Notes: generated from the sequence alone by a model not told the origin. Positions 43,195-54,720 are shown, counted from the stretch's first letter. The stretch is 64,000 bases of DNA from Heterohyrax brucei (GCA_028571685.1 CM053146.1:25331431-25395430); one strand, 5' to 3'. Made by a program: numbers and translations.

Positions 43195-43565
43195 AAACTC
43201 AGTACTGTCAAATCGCTTCTGACTCATAGTAACCCTATAGAAGACAGCATAACTACCCATCATATTTCCAAGAAGTGACTTATGGATTTGACCTGTTAAC
43301 ATTTTGGTTAGCTGATGAAAAAGCTTTACTATAAACTTCCATATTTCCAACAAATAGGATGTATGAAGTAGAAAAAATATAGTGAGATGTAGACAGTAAC
43401 AAGATGATGTCTAAATAACCTCTACAACTGTATGCTCACATAATGTGGACACAGAAGAGTCATTTTTCAGACCAATCAATTTATTAAATACCATCTAATT
43501 CATGTAAAACAGTACTCTTTAGCTACTTGTGAAGGTAGCCCTTAACCACTGTGCCATCAGGACTC
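43195..43565 (-). mobile_element. SINE, antisense, split by the 220-bp repeat copy 2
   Basis: 43195-43311 holds the 3' part ('cttctgactcatagtaaccc' to 'acattttggttagc') and 43531-43565 the head ('agcccttaaccactgtgcca'). The two halves are continuous in other SINE copies, so the intervening 225 bp was inserted. Confidence 0.8.
43312..43536 (+). repeat. Duplicated ~220-bp sequence, copy 2, inside a SINE
   Basis: See copy 1 at 42152. The insertion lies between gttagc and agccctt of the SINE, with tagc on both sides as the only candidate duplication. Confidence 0.8.
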
Positions 43566-43839
43566 TGATGCTGGTAGCAGGGTAGTAAGAATGAACTGGG
43601 AAATGTTTCCTCTTCTGTTTTCTGAATGTACTTACATAGGATCGAAGTTAATTCTTAAAATATTTGGTAGAATTCTCTAGTGAAAACATCTGGGCTTGAT
43701 TTCTTTTTTGAGAGTTTTTAAATTACAACTTTATTTTTTTTATATAATTGTAGGACTATTTAAATTATCTATTTCACATTTGAGAAGTCATAGTTTCAGG
43801 TTTTAGAAGAGGTAGTCCATTTCAGCCCAATTGTCACCG

Positions 43840-44050
43840 TTGTTTATGTTGTAGTTGTTGTTGTGTGGCGTCTATTTCGACTAGTCATGACTCCATATGA
43901 CACAGTAGAACTGCCCCATAGAGTTTTCTTATTTGTAATCTGTGCATAAGTAATCTCTAGGTGTATTTTCTGCAGAACCACCGGGAGGGTTTGAATTGCC
44001 AACCTCTTCAGTTAGCAGCCAAGTGCTTAACTCTCTGTGCCATTATCACG
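43840..44050 (-). mobile_element. Longer-class SINE, antisense
   Basis: 'gtcatgactccatatgacac' to 'cttaactctctgtgccatta', with a diverged middle. Confidence 0.75.
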
Positions 44051-44087
44051 CCTTAGAGTTACTTATTTAAAAGAGAAAAAAAAAATC

Positions 44088-44281
44088 ATTGCTGTCGAGT
44101 CAATTCCAGTTAACAGCAACATTATAGGACAGAGTAGACCTGTCCCATAGAGTTTCCAAGGGTGTAAATTTTTACAGAAGGAGACTAACATATTTTTCTC
44201 CTGCCGAGCAGCTGGCGAGTTAGAACTGCCAGACTTTTCGGCTGGCAGCCCTGCACTTTAATCACTGTACCACCAGGGCTC
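44088..44281 (-). mobile_element. Longer-class SINE, antisense
   Basis: 'ttgctgtcgagtcaattcca' to 'aatcactgtaccaccagggc'. Confidence 0.85.
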
Positions 44282-44737
44282 TGACTTGTCCATGGTATTC
44301 GATTATTATTTTTTGATATCTGCAGGTCTGTGGTGATACCCTCCATTAAATAACAGACTTGCGGTACCTTATGTCTTCTGTTTTTCAGTTGTTCTTTTTT
44401 TTTCTTCTGCCATTCTAGCCAGGGATTTTCCATTTTATTGATCTTTTTAAAGAACTAGTGCTTTGCTTCATTTATTTTCACTAATTTTCTTTTTCTTCTT
44501 TTTTTGCGTTTTCAATTTCATTGATTTTTCAGCTTTTTTGTGGATACTTTTAAAATTCTTGCTCTCTTTTGAGACTGATTAAACAAATATTAGATATTTG
44601 CTCATAAGCCTGCATATTTTTCAGCCTTTTGTCCTTTTTTTCCTTCTGTTGTCTACACTGGTTAATATCTATTGTTCCATCTTCCAGTTGACTTTATTTC
44701 CTCTGTCGACTAAATTTTTATTTTATTTTTATTTATT

Positions 44738-44828
44738 TATTTTTTATTATGACTGAGTGAAAATGTACATTCCTGTATAAATTTACATGCCTTCCTATAT
44801 GCAGCTTCCACTACTCTCCCTGCCCGAT
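44738..44828 (-). mobile_element. Severely truncated L1 3' UTR insertion, antisense
   Basis: About 80 bp plus tail: 'gaaaatgtacattcctgtat' to 'ctctccctgcccg', nearly identical to 24075-24165. Flanks cgactaaattttta and cgattagctttatt look like an imperfect duplication. Confidence 0.75.
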
Positions 44829-45110
44829 TAGCTTTATTTTTTTACTTTCAATGTGTGATATTTCCATTTGGTTCTTCTTTTCATGTCCTATTTCTTTTCT
44901 GAAGCTTCCTATTCCTTTGTTGAGATTTTCTAATTTTTATTTGTTTTAAGCATGATCATCATTGCTCAGTTGAAGCAATTATATGACCTTGGCTTTGAAA
45001 TTTTTTGTTAGATAATTCAAATATGCTATTATCTGTATTCAGATTTTTCTATTCTTACTGAAATGTGTATTTTATACAATATTTTGAGACTCTAGATCTT
45101 AGATCTTATT
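44829..45110 (-). mobile_element. Probable continuation of the old antisense L1
   Basis: T-rich sequence in the same style and orientation as 42640-44735; no readable protein. Confidence 0.4.
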
Positions 45111-45900
45111 TATTGCTTTTTTTTAATTCTGACACCGCTCTACCAGGGGAAGAGAGGTGTTATCTTGAACTGCCAATTAAAGGTAGAAGTCTAAATTCCC
45201 CAAATGACATCACATCCATCAACAACCCAGGATAACGGTTCTCATCATTGGTTCCGCATACTCTCCACTGACACCCTGGTGTGACTTGTCACATTACCAC
45301 TGGATTGTGATGAAAATCTTGACTCTCCGGTCAGTTCCCTTACCATCCCCATACCATCTCACTGGGAGGGGCACTTCTGTTACTCCCCAGTGGAACCAGA
45401 AGTTCAGGCACCCTTTGTGGTCGCCACTGGCACTACAGTTTGCAGGGGCAGAGGTGGGACTTTTTAGCAGCTTGTGAGGGTCAAAATCCTGACTTGCTAC
45501 TTGGCTTTCTGTAATACTACACCTTTAAGAGTTCTGGAGTATCTCATTACAAGCTTGAGAATGTGGATGTCTAGATTCTCCGTGATGTATGCTGGTGTAG
45601 TTGGAATTGGCTCACAGTATTTTCTGTGGTTTTGGCTGGAATACAGACATTATTGTCTAAAAGTTTTGTGTCGTGCTAAGCTATCCTCTCCTGAGCCTTT
45701 GACTAGAAAGCAGGGTTTTGTCGCTACTTTTTTTTCTTCCTCTCACTTCCCATTGATGTTTCTGGGTTGCTTTCTGCTTCAAGGCCAAGTCAGGGCTATA
45801 CGAGGCAAAAAGAAAACCCAGGAAACCGACCCTCCCCCCCCCACATCATGTTGTTTTTTGGGTTTTATTGTCTCTAAAAATAAAAAAAAAAAAACAAAAA
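45111..45900. other. Unassigned, GC-richer block
   Basis: Possibly decayed L1 5' UTR by position. Plus-strand frames at 45286-45477 and 45474-45923 have no domain and the second runs into A-rich low complexity; I do not call them genes. Confidence 0.3.
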
Positions 45901-45904
45901 AAAA

Positions 45905-46065
45905 AAACAACTGTTGTCGTTAAGTTGATTGTGATTCATACAAACTCCATAGGACAGAACAGAACTGCACCATGTAATGTCAGAAGAGAGCATGGTGGAT
46001 TCAAACTGCCAACCTTTCGGTTAGCAACTGTAGCTCTTAATCACTACACCACCAGGGTTTCTTTC
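45905..46065 (-). mobile_element. Afrotherian SINE, antisense
   Basis: 'gttgtcgttaagttgattgt' to 'aatcactacaccaccagggt'; preceded by an A-rich run (45879-45910). Confidence 0.85.
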
Positions 46066-46314
46066 ATTGTCCTTAGCCAGTATAAATTCTTTTCTCCATC
46101 TTCCAGTCTTCCTATGTTTGTTTAATATGTAGTGGTCAAGATTTTTAGTTGCAATTAACAGGAAGGTTATGGAAAACTACATCTATCCCATCTTCCTAGA
46201 AGCACAATTCTCTAGCAAAAGTTATGCAAATTAATTTCAATGCAAATATCATTGCATTTTATGAATTGACATGTTTTGCAAACATCCTAAATTCAATTAT
46301 TATTTTAAGTGTCT

Positions 46315-46480
46315 CTTACAAAGATTTCTTAGTATTTTCTACACTTATGTTCATCCTGTCTGGAACTAAACAGTTTTGTGTCTTCTTTCTAATTTAGATG
46401 CTTTTATTTGTTTTTCTGGATCTATTGCACTAGCTAAAACCTCTTATGCAATGTTGAGTAGAAGTGATGGCTGATGCATG
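46315..46480 (-). mobile_element. Old L1 RT fragment, antisense
   Basis: 'ctttctaatttagatgcttt...gcactagctaaaacctctta...aatgttgagtagaagtgatg' is the antisense segment just beyond the RT catalytic box. Confidence 0.6.
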
Positions 46481-46489
46481 GTGTTATAT

Positions 46490-47560
46490 AAAGCAGCAGA
46501 AACAATATTCCAATTACGGTTAATTATAACATGCAAGTTTCACTTACTGGGGTTGCAAGACAACATAATGAATTAAATTCCCAAGGGATAAGGATCGAGA
46601 TCTGCACAAACCTAGTTCCTATGAAGCAGCAATTAGGTATTTCTCCCCTTTCCCACTTCTGGTTTATTTCTGACACCAGGATCTCTTCCCAACAGCATTC
46701 TCTACTTTTCTGCTGGGTCCAATCAGTTGTTACAAAGGTGACATGTAACTCACAGACCATTAGGGAAGTGGTAGGCTACAAATCAGGATTAGGATTAACT
46801 TGAAAGTAGCAGGATCAACTTGGAAGCATGACCAGGAGGGTCCATGAGGGTCCCTGAAGTGGAGAGCACATCCTTCACTTCTTTGGTGAAAGGCAAATTA
46901 TGACTAGGTCAGCTTTCAGAGCAAAAAGCTTCCTGGAATAGATAGGAGTTCCCCTGGAACAATTTTTTCATTGTTATCAACTGACTTCACTATTGTGGGC
47001 CAGCAATTAGCAGGTGCAGCTTTCCTGCTGAGCAGCTGCCCTCTCTTCTGTTGCGCTCTCTGCTATCCAGGCTTTCTGTCATTGGCTTCCTTTCCATCAA
47101 CTGGACAAGCTCATAGCTGGTGTAGTAGCAGCTTGTCAGCTATCTCAGCTTCTACTCTCTCAACAGCGACTCTCCAACTTCAGGCCTCTCAGCTGTCAGG
47201 CATTTCTTCCATCAGATCTCTATTCTGCCCTTTCTCTTATTGGGTGTTTTGCCGTCAGGCTGTCTACTGTCAGCCTCTTTGCTCTTGGCCTCTTCATTGC
47301 TAACTGGTTTAGCTCATGGCCAGTGTGACAGCTTGTTCAGCTCTCTTGGCTGCTGTTCTAATAACATGAGTCAACCAGCAGACCTATCTACCCTCAGGCC
47401 TTTCTGTCTCTGGGTACTGTATCATCTAGCTGTCTGCTCTTGGCCTCTGCCATCTGTGTTTTCTCTACTAACTGGCCCAGCTCACAGCCAGTGTAGCAGA
47501 TTCAGGACTGTTCTGTTCCCTTGTGGCTCTGCTTCTCTGCTTGCCCAACTCTAAGCTGCA
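46490..47560. repeat. Unclassified block with degenerate tandem repeats
   Basis: A motif 'aactggNNNagctcaNagcNNgtgtag/ac' recurs near 47100, 47302 and 47472, with the 'ggcctct' and 'caggcctNtc' segments also repeating at similar spacing (about 170-200 bp). Plus-strand frames at 46971-47303 and 47240-47554 are Leu/Ser/Cys-rich products of these repeats. This could be part of an LTR or a decayed satellite; not identified. Confidence 0.4.
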
Positions 47561-49029
47561 TTTTTTTTCTGCTTAACAGACAAGCTCTGGGCTTGCAGCT
47601 TCCTCAGCTTGCAGGTATTATTTTTTGACCAGTCTTGGGAGGGTTTTCAGCACACGATCTCTATGTCCCGAAGAATACTCTCCCCTCTTGGCTCTTGTCA
47701 ACTTGATCTGTGTTTCACTTTCTGCATATACCTGTTCTCATCAGGTTACAAGGTAAGGTCTCCGTCATCAGAATAGAGATCAACCAAATATCAGTTACTC
47801 ATGAGATTGCAATCAGTTCAGGTCTTGTCCATTTTCTGCCAGTAGTGACCAACTTCTTCCCTAGGTAAAAGTAACAAATCTTCTGGGATAGAAAACAACC
47901 TGGAAAGTCCCCAAGTGACTTCCCCAAATAACTGTGGCTGAGATGACAACTCCTGTAGACTTAAGGGAAAATTTTCCCAAGCTGTTTTTCCAAAATGCAA
48001 TATAAAGAAGTTTATTGCACAACAATGATATTACAAACTACGCAAATAAGATTACAAATTGTTCAAATAAAGTTTAAGTTTATGCTGAGCTCATACCACA
48101 GGAGAAAATATTCATTTTTCATTGTGACAAAAATTAATCATGATACAAAAGTATTAAATTTATAATGTTAAATAATCAAAATATCCAGAACATTAGGGAA
48201 CAAAGATCAAAATCTATGAATGGGGGGAAAATGGCAACAGTGGCTGACTTTGGATGACTGGATTATGGGTTATTATTTGAATTCTATCTTATTATACTTT
48301 TTGAATTTTCTACAATGGGAGGAATGCATTTTCTTTAGTGGAACAAAAAGCACATTTTATTACCTTTATAAAGAACAGGTGTTTAATGTTCATTGAAGGA
48401 AGAAGCATTAGATGAATAAAATGAATTGTAAGAATTAAAGCATTATTATAAACAACATGTACTTTATTTGCTGATCTCAGTATGATTTCCTTTTAATTTT
48501 GCTTTTTTCTGCTTTAATTTTGTAACTTAAAAAAAGCTGAAAAAACATTGGCAACAAATAAATAATCCACGATTTTGATTATATGCCAAACTATAAAATT
48601 AATTTCCATTCTTAAATAAGTAAATAACTGAACAAATAAGTGGAGGAGAAGAGAGGAATTGTATGTAGAACAATTCCACATTGTTTATGTAGATATTCTG
48701 CACTCAGAATGATGGAACATAGCTCCCTGCTCCTTAAGTTTGGACTGCACGTAGTGATATGCTTTCAAAGAGTACAAACAATATGGAAAGGAGACTGTAA
48801 ATTTATTGATTGACCTGAGAAATACTACCTAAGCCAAGTTATCAGGTCAACAAGATGAAAAGGGAGAATTCATGTTAATAGTACGACCCCTTGATGTGAT
48901 GCTATGAAGATAACATTTTGCCTTTGTAGTCTTTCTCCCCTAAACCCATCACCCTACCGAAATCATGAGTAAAACATCATGCCAATGCCAATACTAAACA
49001 GTTCTATAAAAAATAAAACTTTTAAAAAA
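47561..49029. other. No confident feature
   Basis: AT-rich. 48730-49000 resembles a widespread old mammalian repeat in style, but I cannot name the family. Confidence 0.35.
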
Positions 49030-49157
49030 GTATGGAGCAGAGAGGAATAGTATGCTGTCACCAGGCAGGGAGAGCAGTGGAAGCTGCATATAGGTGGGCA
49101 TGTAAATTTATATGGGAGTGTACATTTTCACTCAGTCATTAAAAAAAAAAAAAATTC
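49030..49157 (+). mobile_element. Severely truncated L1 3' UTR insertion, sense
   Basis: 'tatggagcagagaggaatag' to 'tacattttcactcagtcatt' then 14 A. Matches the last 125 bp of the L1 at 31246-32751. Confidence 0.85.
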
Positions 49158-49233
49158 TCAGACTTTCATTGTTTCTCATGACCTTGACAATTTGAGAAGT
49201 AGTAATCAAGTACTGTCATGGATTGAATACTTG

Positions 49234-49754
49234 TCTTTATCATCTAGTACTGCTCTAACAGAAATACCACAAGAGGATGGCTTTAACAAAGAGAAGTTGA
49301 TTCTTTCACAGTCCAAGAGGCTGTAAGTCTAAAATTCAGGGCATCAGTTTCCTCTCTCTTGGCCCTGGAGGAAGGTCCTTTTGTTGTATCAGTCTTTCTT
49401 TGGTTAGGGAGCATCTTGGTGCAGGAACTTCAGGCTTGAAGGACACATTTTGCTCCTAGTGTTGCTTTCTTGATGTTATGAGGTCCCCAAATCTCTGCTT
49501 GCTTCCCCTTCTTTTTGTCTTTCATAGGATAAAAGATAATGCAAGCCATACTCCAGGGAAATCTCTTAGAAAGTATGTCACAGTCTCATCCTAATCAGTT
49601 GTAACATAATCCAATCTATTAACTACAGGCAGAGGTTAGGATTTACAGCATAGGAAAATCACAAAAATAGATGTGAATTTCACAATACCAGGAATCATGA
49701 CCCAGCCAGATAGCTACAGACATTTTTGGGGAGATACACAATTCAGTCCATGGC
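49234..49754 (-). mobile_element. MaLR-like solo LTR, antisense
   Basis: On the minus strand it begins tgccatggactgaattgtgt and ends with ttctgttagagcagtactag...aaagaca. Flanks atact and gtact fit a 5-bp duplication with one mismatch. A 'gtcatggattgaat' just outside the left end resembles the start of a second LTR in the opposite direction. Confidence 0.65.
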
Positions 49755-49963
49755 AGTACTTGCTTACTACTTCTCAAACTATCAAAATCATGAAAGACAA
49801 GGAGAGTATGAGTAACTCCCAGTCAAGAGAAGCCTAAAGGGACGTGATGATTTAACGTAATGTGGTATCCTGGATGAGGCCCTTGAAAATAAAAAGATTG
49901 TTAGGTAAAAACTAAGAGAATATGAATAAGAATATGGACTTTAATTAAAAAGAATGTATTAAT

Positions 49964-50012
49964 AGCCAAGTGCTGTCAAGTCGGATCTGACTCATGGCAA
50001 CCCTACAGGTTC
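49964..50012 (-). repeat. Short SINE/RTE tail unit with 6-bp duplication
   Basis: Minus strand: TAGGGTTGCCATGAGTCAGA, palindrome variant, then CAGCACTTGGCT. attaat flanks it at 49958-49963 and 50013-50018. The most diverged member of the complete ~45-bp class. Confidence 0.75.
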
Positions 50013-50984
50013 ATTAATTTTCACAAATGTGCTATACTAATGTAAGGTGTTAATAATTGGGAAAAATGAGTGTGGATTAATTGGAAACTGTACTCTTCAA
50101 AAATTTTCTATAATTTTAAAACTGTTCTAAAAAATAATTTTCATTTAAAACATGGTAAAGAATATGTTTGCAATTACCTTAATAACAAAAATATGACTTT
50201 TTGTAAGCCTTTATTACTTTTTTTAAAAAGGTAGTATAAACAATACATATAAGAATGCTAATACATGCAATTATCTGCCGTCCTACATTCTATTAACAGG
50301 ATTCCCTATGTAAGTCACACACAGACACACATAGTGTATAGAGAAAAACTGTGTTCAGGTGAAGGTGATAAAAAAAGTCTCACACTATCTGAGCTACTGG
50401 TATCTGTAATAATGACCCTCAGGAACTGAATTTATACAGGGATAATCAAAATATGCTCATACATATATGTATATGTATGTATATATATATACATATATAT
50501 GTGTAATTTGTGATGATTTGAGTCCTTGAAAGTTGTTAATCATATAAAAGATAAGCAGTTTTTGTCAACCCAAATATTTGAATAGCTAGAACAATTCTTT
50601 CACTCCATTTAAATAAATACACATTACAGATGACTGCTGATTCAAAACCCATTTAGACTCTTGATTCAAATATATTTGCATAGCTAGTTATCTATTTAGT
50701 TAGCTTATTAATCAAGAGACCAATTTTCCTCACTTCATTGGTGTTTATTTCCCCTCCATTGTGTCTTTTAACTTTATAAATCCTGTGCTGCTACATACTT
50801 TATATAATTATTCTTTTCAGAATCTCATCCTTCACTATTAGCACTGATAGTCAAGTAGGTTTCCAAATTCCTTTGATGATGTCTTTTATGATTTGGTGCT
50901 TCTATTTCTAACTTGAAATTGATATACAGGCAGTCTCCAGGTTATGAACTTCAACTCATACTTTTGTGTAAGAAAATGTTTTTA
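50013..50984. other. No gene; AT-rich with TA/CA microsatellite
   Basis: 50458-50504 is a run of tatatg/acatat units forming an inverted repeat. No other feature seen. Confidence 0.5.
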
Positions 50985-52291
50985 ATGATTCATTTTCTAA
51001 TCCAGATGCCCTGTACTTCTTCAAATACTCCAGTTTCTCATATATTAGCTCAACATACAGATGAGCATGATGAAAGGATACAACCCTGACACACACCTTT
51101 CCTGACTTTAATCCACAAATTACCCCCTTATTCTGTTGAAGGGACTGGCTATTGATCTATGTACACCTGTACAATTAAGTATTCTAGAATTCCCTTTCCC
51201 CACAATGTTAACCATAATTTTTCATTCACATAGTTAATGCCTTTGCATAGACAATAAAGCAAAGGTCAACAACTTTCTTGTATTCTCTGCTTTTAACCAA
51301 GATCCAACTGGCATCAGCAATAATGTCACTAGTTCCATGTCTTCTTGTGAGTCTGGCTTGAATGTCTGGCAGTTTCCTGCAGATATACTGCTGCAGTCAC
51401 TTTTGAATGATCATCAATGAAATTTTACTTGCATGAGATATTAATGATACTCTTTGATAGTTTCACATTTGGTTGGATCATCTTTTTTGGGATTAGTAAT
51501 AAATATGGATCTCTTCCAGTTGTTTTGCCAAGCAGCTTTCTTTCAAATTTCTTGGCATAAACAAATGAGCACTTCCTGTCCTGCATCCATTTGCTGAAAT
51601 ATCTCCATCGGTATATCATCAATTCTAGGGCCTTGCTTTTCTCCCACATCTTCAGTACACCTTTGACTCCTTCCTTCACTACCATCAGTACCTGGTCATA
51701 TGCAACCTTCTGAAATGATTGAATATTGATGAATTCTTTTTTGGTAGAGTAACTGTATATTTCTTCCATCTGCTTTTGATGCTTTCTATGTTGTTTAATA
51801 TTTCCCCTGTATAATCTTTCAATTTGCAAGGTTTGAACTTTTTCTTAAGCTCTTTTAGCTTGAGAAATGCTGAGTGTGCTTTTCTCTCTTGGTTTTCTCA
51901 CTCCGGGTCACTGCATATGTCATCGTAACACTTTGTCTTCTCACACTAAATCTTTGAAATCTTCTATTCAGTTCTTTACTTCATCATTTGTGCCTTTTGC
52001 TTTAGATACTCTACGTTCGAGGGAAAGTTTCAGGGTCCCTTCACACACTGATATGGCCTTGTCTTTCTTTCCTGTGCTTTTAGCGACCTCTTGGATTCTC
52101 AGAGTATAATCTCTTTAATGTTATTACAACTAGCGTAATCTTTAGTCATTAGTGTTCAACGTGTCAAACCTTTTCTTGAGGAAGTCTTAAATTCAGGGGG
52201 GATATACTTAAGATCATATTTTGGCTTTCATGGATTTGTTCTAATTTTCTTCAGTTTCAGCTTAAGATTTCATATGAGTAATTAATGGTCT

Positions 52292-52333
52292 ATTCCACTC
52301 TTGGCTTGGCTTGGCTGGCATTCCACTCTTGGC
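52292..52333 (+). repeat. 14-bp TTGGC-tail micro-insertion with 14-bp duplication
   Basis: attccactcttggc occurs at 52292-52305 and 52320-52333, flanking ttggcttggctggc. Because the target itself ends in ttggc, the exact insert could be a few bases longer or shorter. Confidence 0.75.
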
Positions 52334-52386
52334 CTCCGACCTTGATTTGGCTGATGATATTGAGCTTTGTCGTTGCCTCTTTCCAT

Positions 52387-52416
52387 GCCAAGCCAAGTGC
52401 CGTCGAGTCGGATCCG
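52387..52416 (-). repeat. Short SINE/RTE tail unit (TTGGC-tailed)
   Basis: Minus strand: CGGATCCGACTCGACGGCAC then TTGGCTTGGC. Truncated within the palindrome. It lies only 53 bp from the micro-insertion at 52320-52333 and in the opposite orientation. No target duplication visible. Confidence 0.75.
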
Positions 52417-53486
52417 AGATGTAGCTAATTTGATTCCTGTCTATTCTATCTGGTGAGGTCAATACATGTAGTCACCATTTATGTTGGGGGAAAAAAGACA
52501 TTTGCAGGGGAAAAAAGTCACTGGTCTTACAAAATTCTTCCATGTGATCTTTGACATCATTTTTATCAGTGAAGCCATATAATTAACTTCTAATCCTTTT
52601 TCTTCTTTGCTTTCAACTTTTGCTTTCTAATCACCAGTAATTATCAATATATCCTAATTGCATGTTTGACCAATTTCACATTGTAGATGTTGGTAAAAAT
52701 CTTCAACTTCTTTGTCTTTGACATTTGTGGTTGGTGTGCACTTTGAATAATAGTTGTCTAAACTAGTCTTCCTTATAGGCCTATGGATATTATCCTATTA
52801 CTGACAACACTGTACTTCTTTTTGATGATGAATGCGACGCTATTTCTCTTTCAGTTGTCCTTCTCAACGTGGTAGACCATATGACTGTCTACTTCAAAAT
52901 GGCCAGTACCAGTCCACTTAACTCATTATTGCCTAGGACATTGGTATTTATGCATTCCATTTTGTTTTGGATAATCACCAAGTTTTATATATTCATACTT
53001 TTACATTGCATGGTCTTGTCATTAATGGTTGCTTCTAGCTGTTTGTTCTCATTGTGAGTTGTGGCACATAAGCAAATGAAAGTTCCAAAAACTTGACTCC
53101 ATTCACATCATTAAAGTTGACTTTACTTAAGGGGCTCGTCTTCTGGCACTATAACAGACAGTGTTCCACTGCTGTTTGTAAGTTTTTCTCTGGTTACTTC
53201 TTTTCAGAAATAAACGTCAGTCCTTTTTCATATTCTTTGTATACAGGGCTCACCTGAAACATGTCTACCATGGATAATCTTTTTGGTATTTCAGTACTAG
53301 TGGCACAGCTTACAGTATCACAGGAACATGCAAACCTCTACAGTATGATAAACTGATAGATGTGTAGTGGATTGATGTCTATAATCTAATGGATTTCATT
53401 CAAAAGAAGGGTCTTACTAGCGCAGATTGGCAACTTCCAGTAGTGTAAATGTCAGAAGAAAGCTGTAGCAGGAAAGGGAAGACATT

Positions 53487-53509
53487 AAAAAAAAAAAAAA
53501 AAAAAAAAA
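53487..53509. repeat. Run of 23 A
   Basis: Uninterrupted adenine run. No retroelement body is evident immediately upstream, so its origin is unclear. Confidence 0.9.
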
Positions 53510-53861
53510 CGATTCTTACACTTTTCGGTAAAAAAAAATGTGCCAGCAATATATTTCTAAATCCCTTTTTAGACGGAAGTCTTTTTTGATTTATGAACAC
53601 ACTACCGTCTCAGAGTCTCAGTAACATGTATCCAGACACTCCATTTGCATCTGCCTTACCCAGAGCATGTTGTTCTCCTTCTTTTTCTGAGAGATGGGCC
53701 AAAGGGAATTTTGGTGACAGAGGCCTGTCCTCATTAGTGCTGTGATTAACTGCTGCTACTGGAGCAGCTACAATCTATACATGAGCCTTTAAGCAGGTCC
53801 TCTAACTGGGGGGTTTCACTGACTACTGCAGTGATAACTGTCATCATTGCTGGCACTAGAG

Positions 53862-54062
53862 TCCCTGGTTGGTAAAAACAGTTAAGTGCTTGACTACTAG
53901 CTGAAAGTTTGATGGTTGGAACCCACTCAGAGGTGCCCGGGAACATAGAGCTGACAGTCTGCTTCTGAAAGGTCATAGCCTTGAAAACCTCATGGAGCAG
54001 TTCTACTACTCTCTACAGTGGCACAATGAGTCAGAACAGACCTGATAGCAATTAATAATAAA
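53862..54062 (+). mobile_element. Longer-class SINE, sense
   Basis: 'gtccctggttggtaaaaaca' head, 'ctgcttctgaaaggtcatag' middle, 'gagtcagaacagacctgata' end. Confidence 0.8.
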
Positions 54063-54633
54063 AACAGCATTGCTAGCACATGCTGCTTGTGCTTTGCTGG
54101 TCTTCTTTCCAGCACTTGAAGGCATGTATTTTCTCAGACCTGTGCCATCCAGACTGAGATCCAGTGAACTTTTAGATGTCCCATTCAATGTGAATATCAC
54201 CAGAAGCAAGCTTGTATTTTAAAGCCAAGCAGGGGAAACTTAGGGGTAAGGCTAGTTGGGTTGGACTACGTAAGCACTTCGTTGCTGGCTGGTAGAAAAG
54301 CTAGTACATTAAAGTGGTACAACCTTTTGACTCCTGTTTCTCCATATATCAAAGTCCAACAGCTAATACGTCAATCATGTGTTGAACATGTTGACTTTTT
54401 TCTATACTTCAACATCCAGTCATTCTCACTCTGAAGTTATCTGCTAGAAATACTTTTTCTCTCTACTCAGAAGTTGGCAGTTCTCTGTGAATAATTCTGA
54501 GTTATTTCTCTTTCTTCATAAAAATGGGGCTTCGTACAAGGTGTGCTGCTTGCTCTGACATATCAGTATTTGGGGCTGTGACCCAGTTCTCTCTCCATTT
54601 CTCCTGGGCCCATTTTATTTAGCTAAACATTAT

Positions 54634-54720
54634 TGTTAGTGGCAGAGCGGGCTCTGACTCATGCTGGTCTTATGTGTAACAGAATGAAAAGTTGTCCAGT
54701 CCTACACCATGTTCATGATC
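54634..54720 (-). mobile_element. RTE 3'-end fragment, antisense
   Basis: 'gctctgactcatgctggtct' and 'gttgtccagtcctacaccat' match 57090-57150. Confidence 0.65.

Larger units (their letters stand above)
42640..44735 (-). mobile_element. Old L1 ORF2 (L1M-type), antisense, heavily interrupted
   Basis: RT-region antisense sequence ('aatgctttttctgcaacagt', 'gagggatattggtctataat', 'gtagaattctctagtgaaaa', 'ttttattgatctttttaaag') is broken by five insertions listed separately. The order of pieces is colinear, so one element underlies the region. Confidence 0.7.
50985..53380 (-). mobile_element. RTE LINE, 5' end through RT start, antisense, 3' end missing
   Basis: Minus strand from the 5' UTR (53370-53100, same as 35680-35870) through the endonuclease region (53100-52440), linker and into RT (down to about 50990). 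Open pieces such as 51425-51829 are linker and RT fragments. The 3' third and tail are absent, the opposite of ordinary 5' truncation. Two tail units are inserted at 52306 and 52387. Confidence 0.7.

Noticed and set aside
45474-45923. 149-codon plus-strand frame
   Set aside because: No recognisable domain, ends in a low-complexity lysine run from an A-rich tract, and lies in probable decayed repeat.
46971-47554. Two overlapping Leu/Ser/Cys-rich plus-strand frames
   Set aside because: Composition follows the local degenerate tandem repeats; no signal peptide plus domain pattern typical of a real gene.
50458-50504. TA-rich inverted repeat as a possible regulatory or origin element
   Set aside because: Simple (TA/CA)n microsatellite explains the symmetry.
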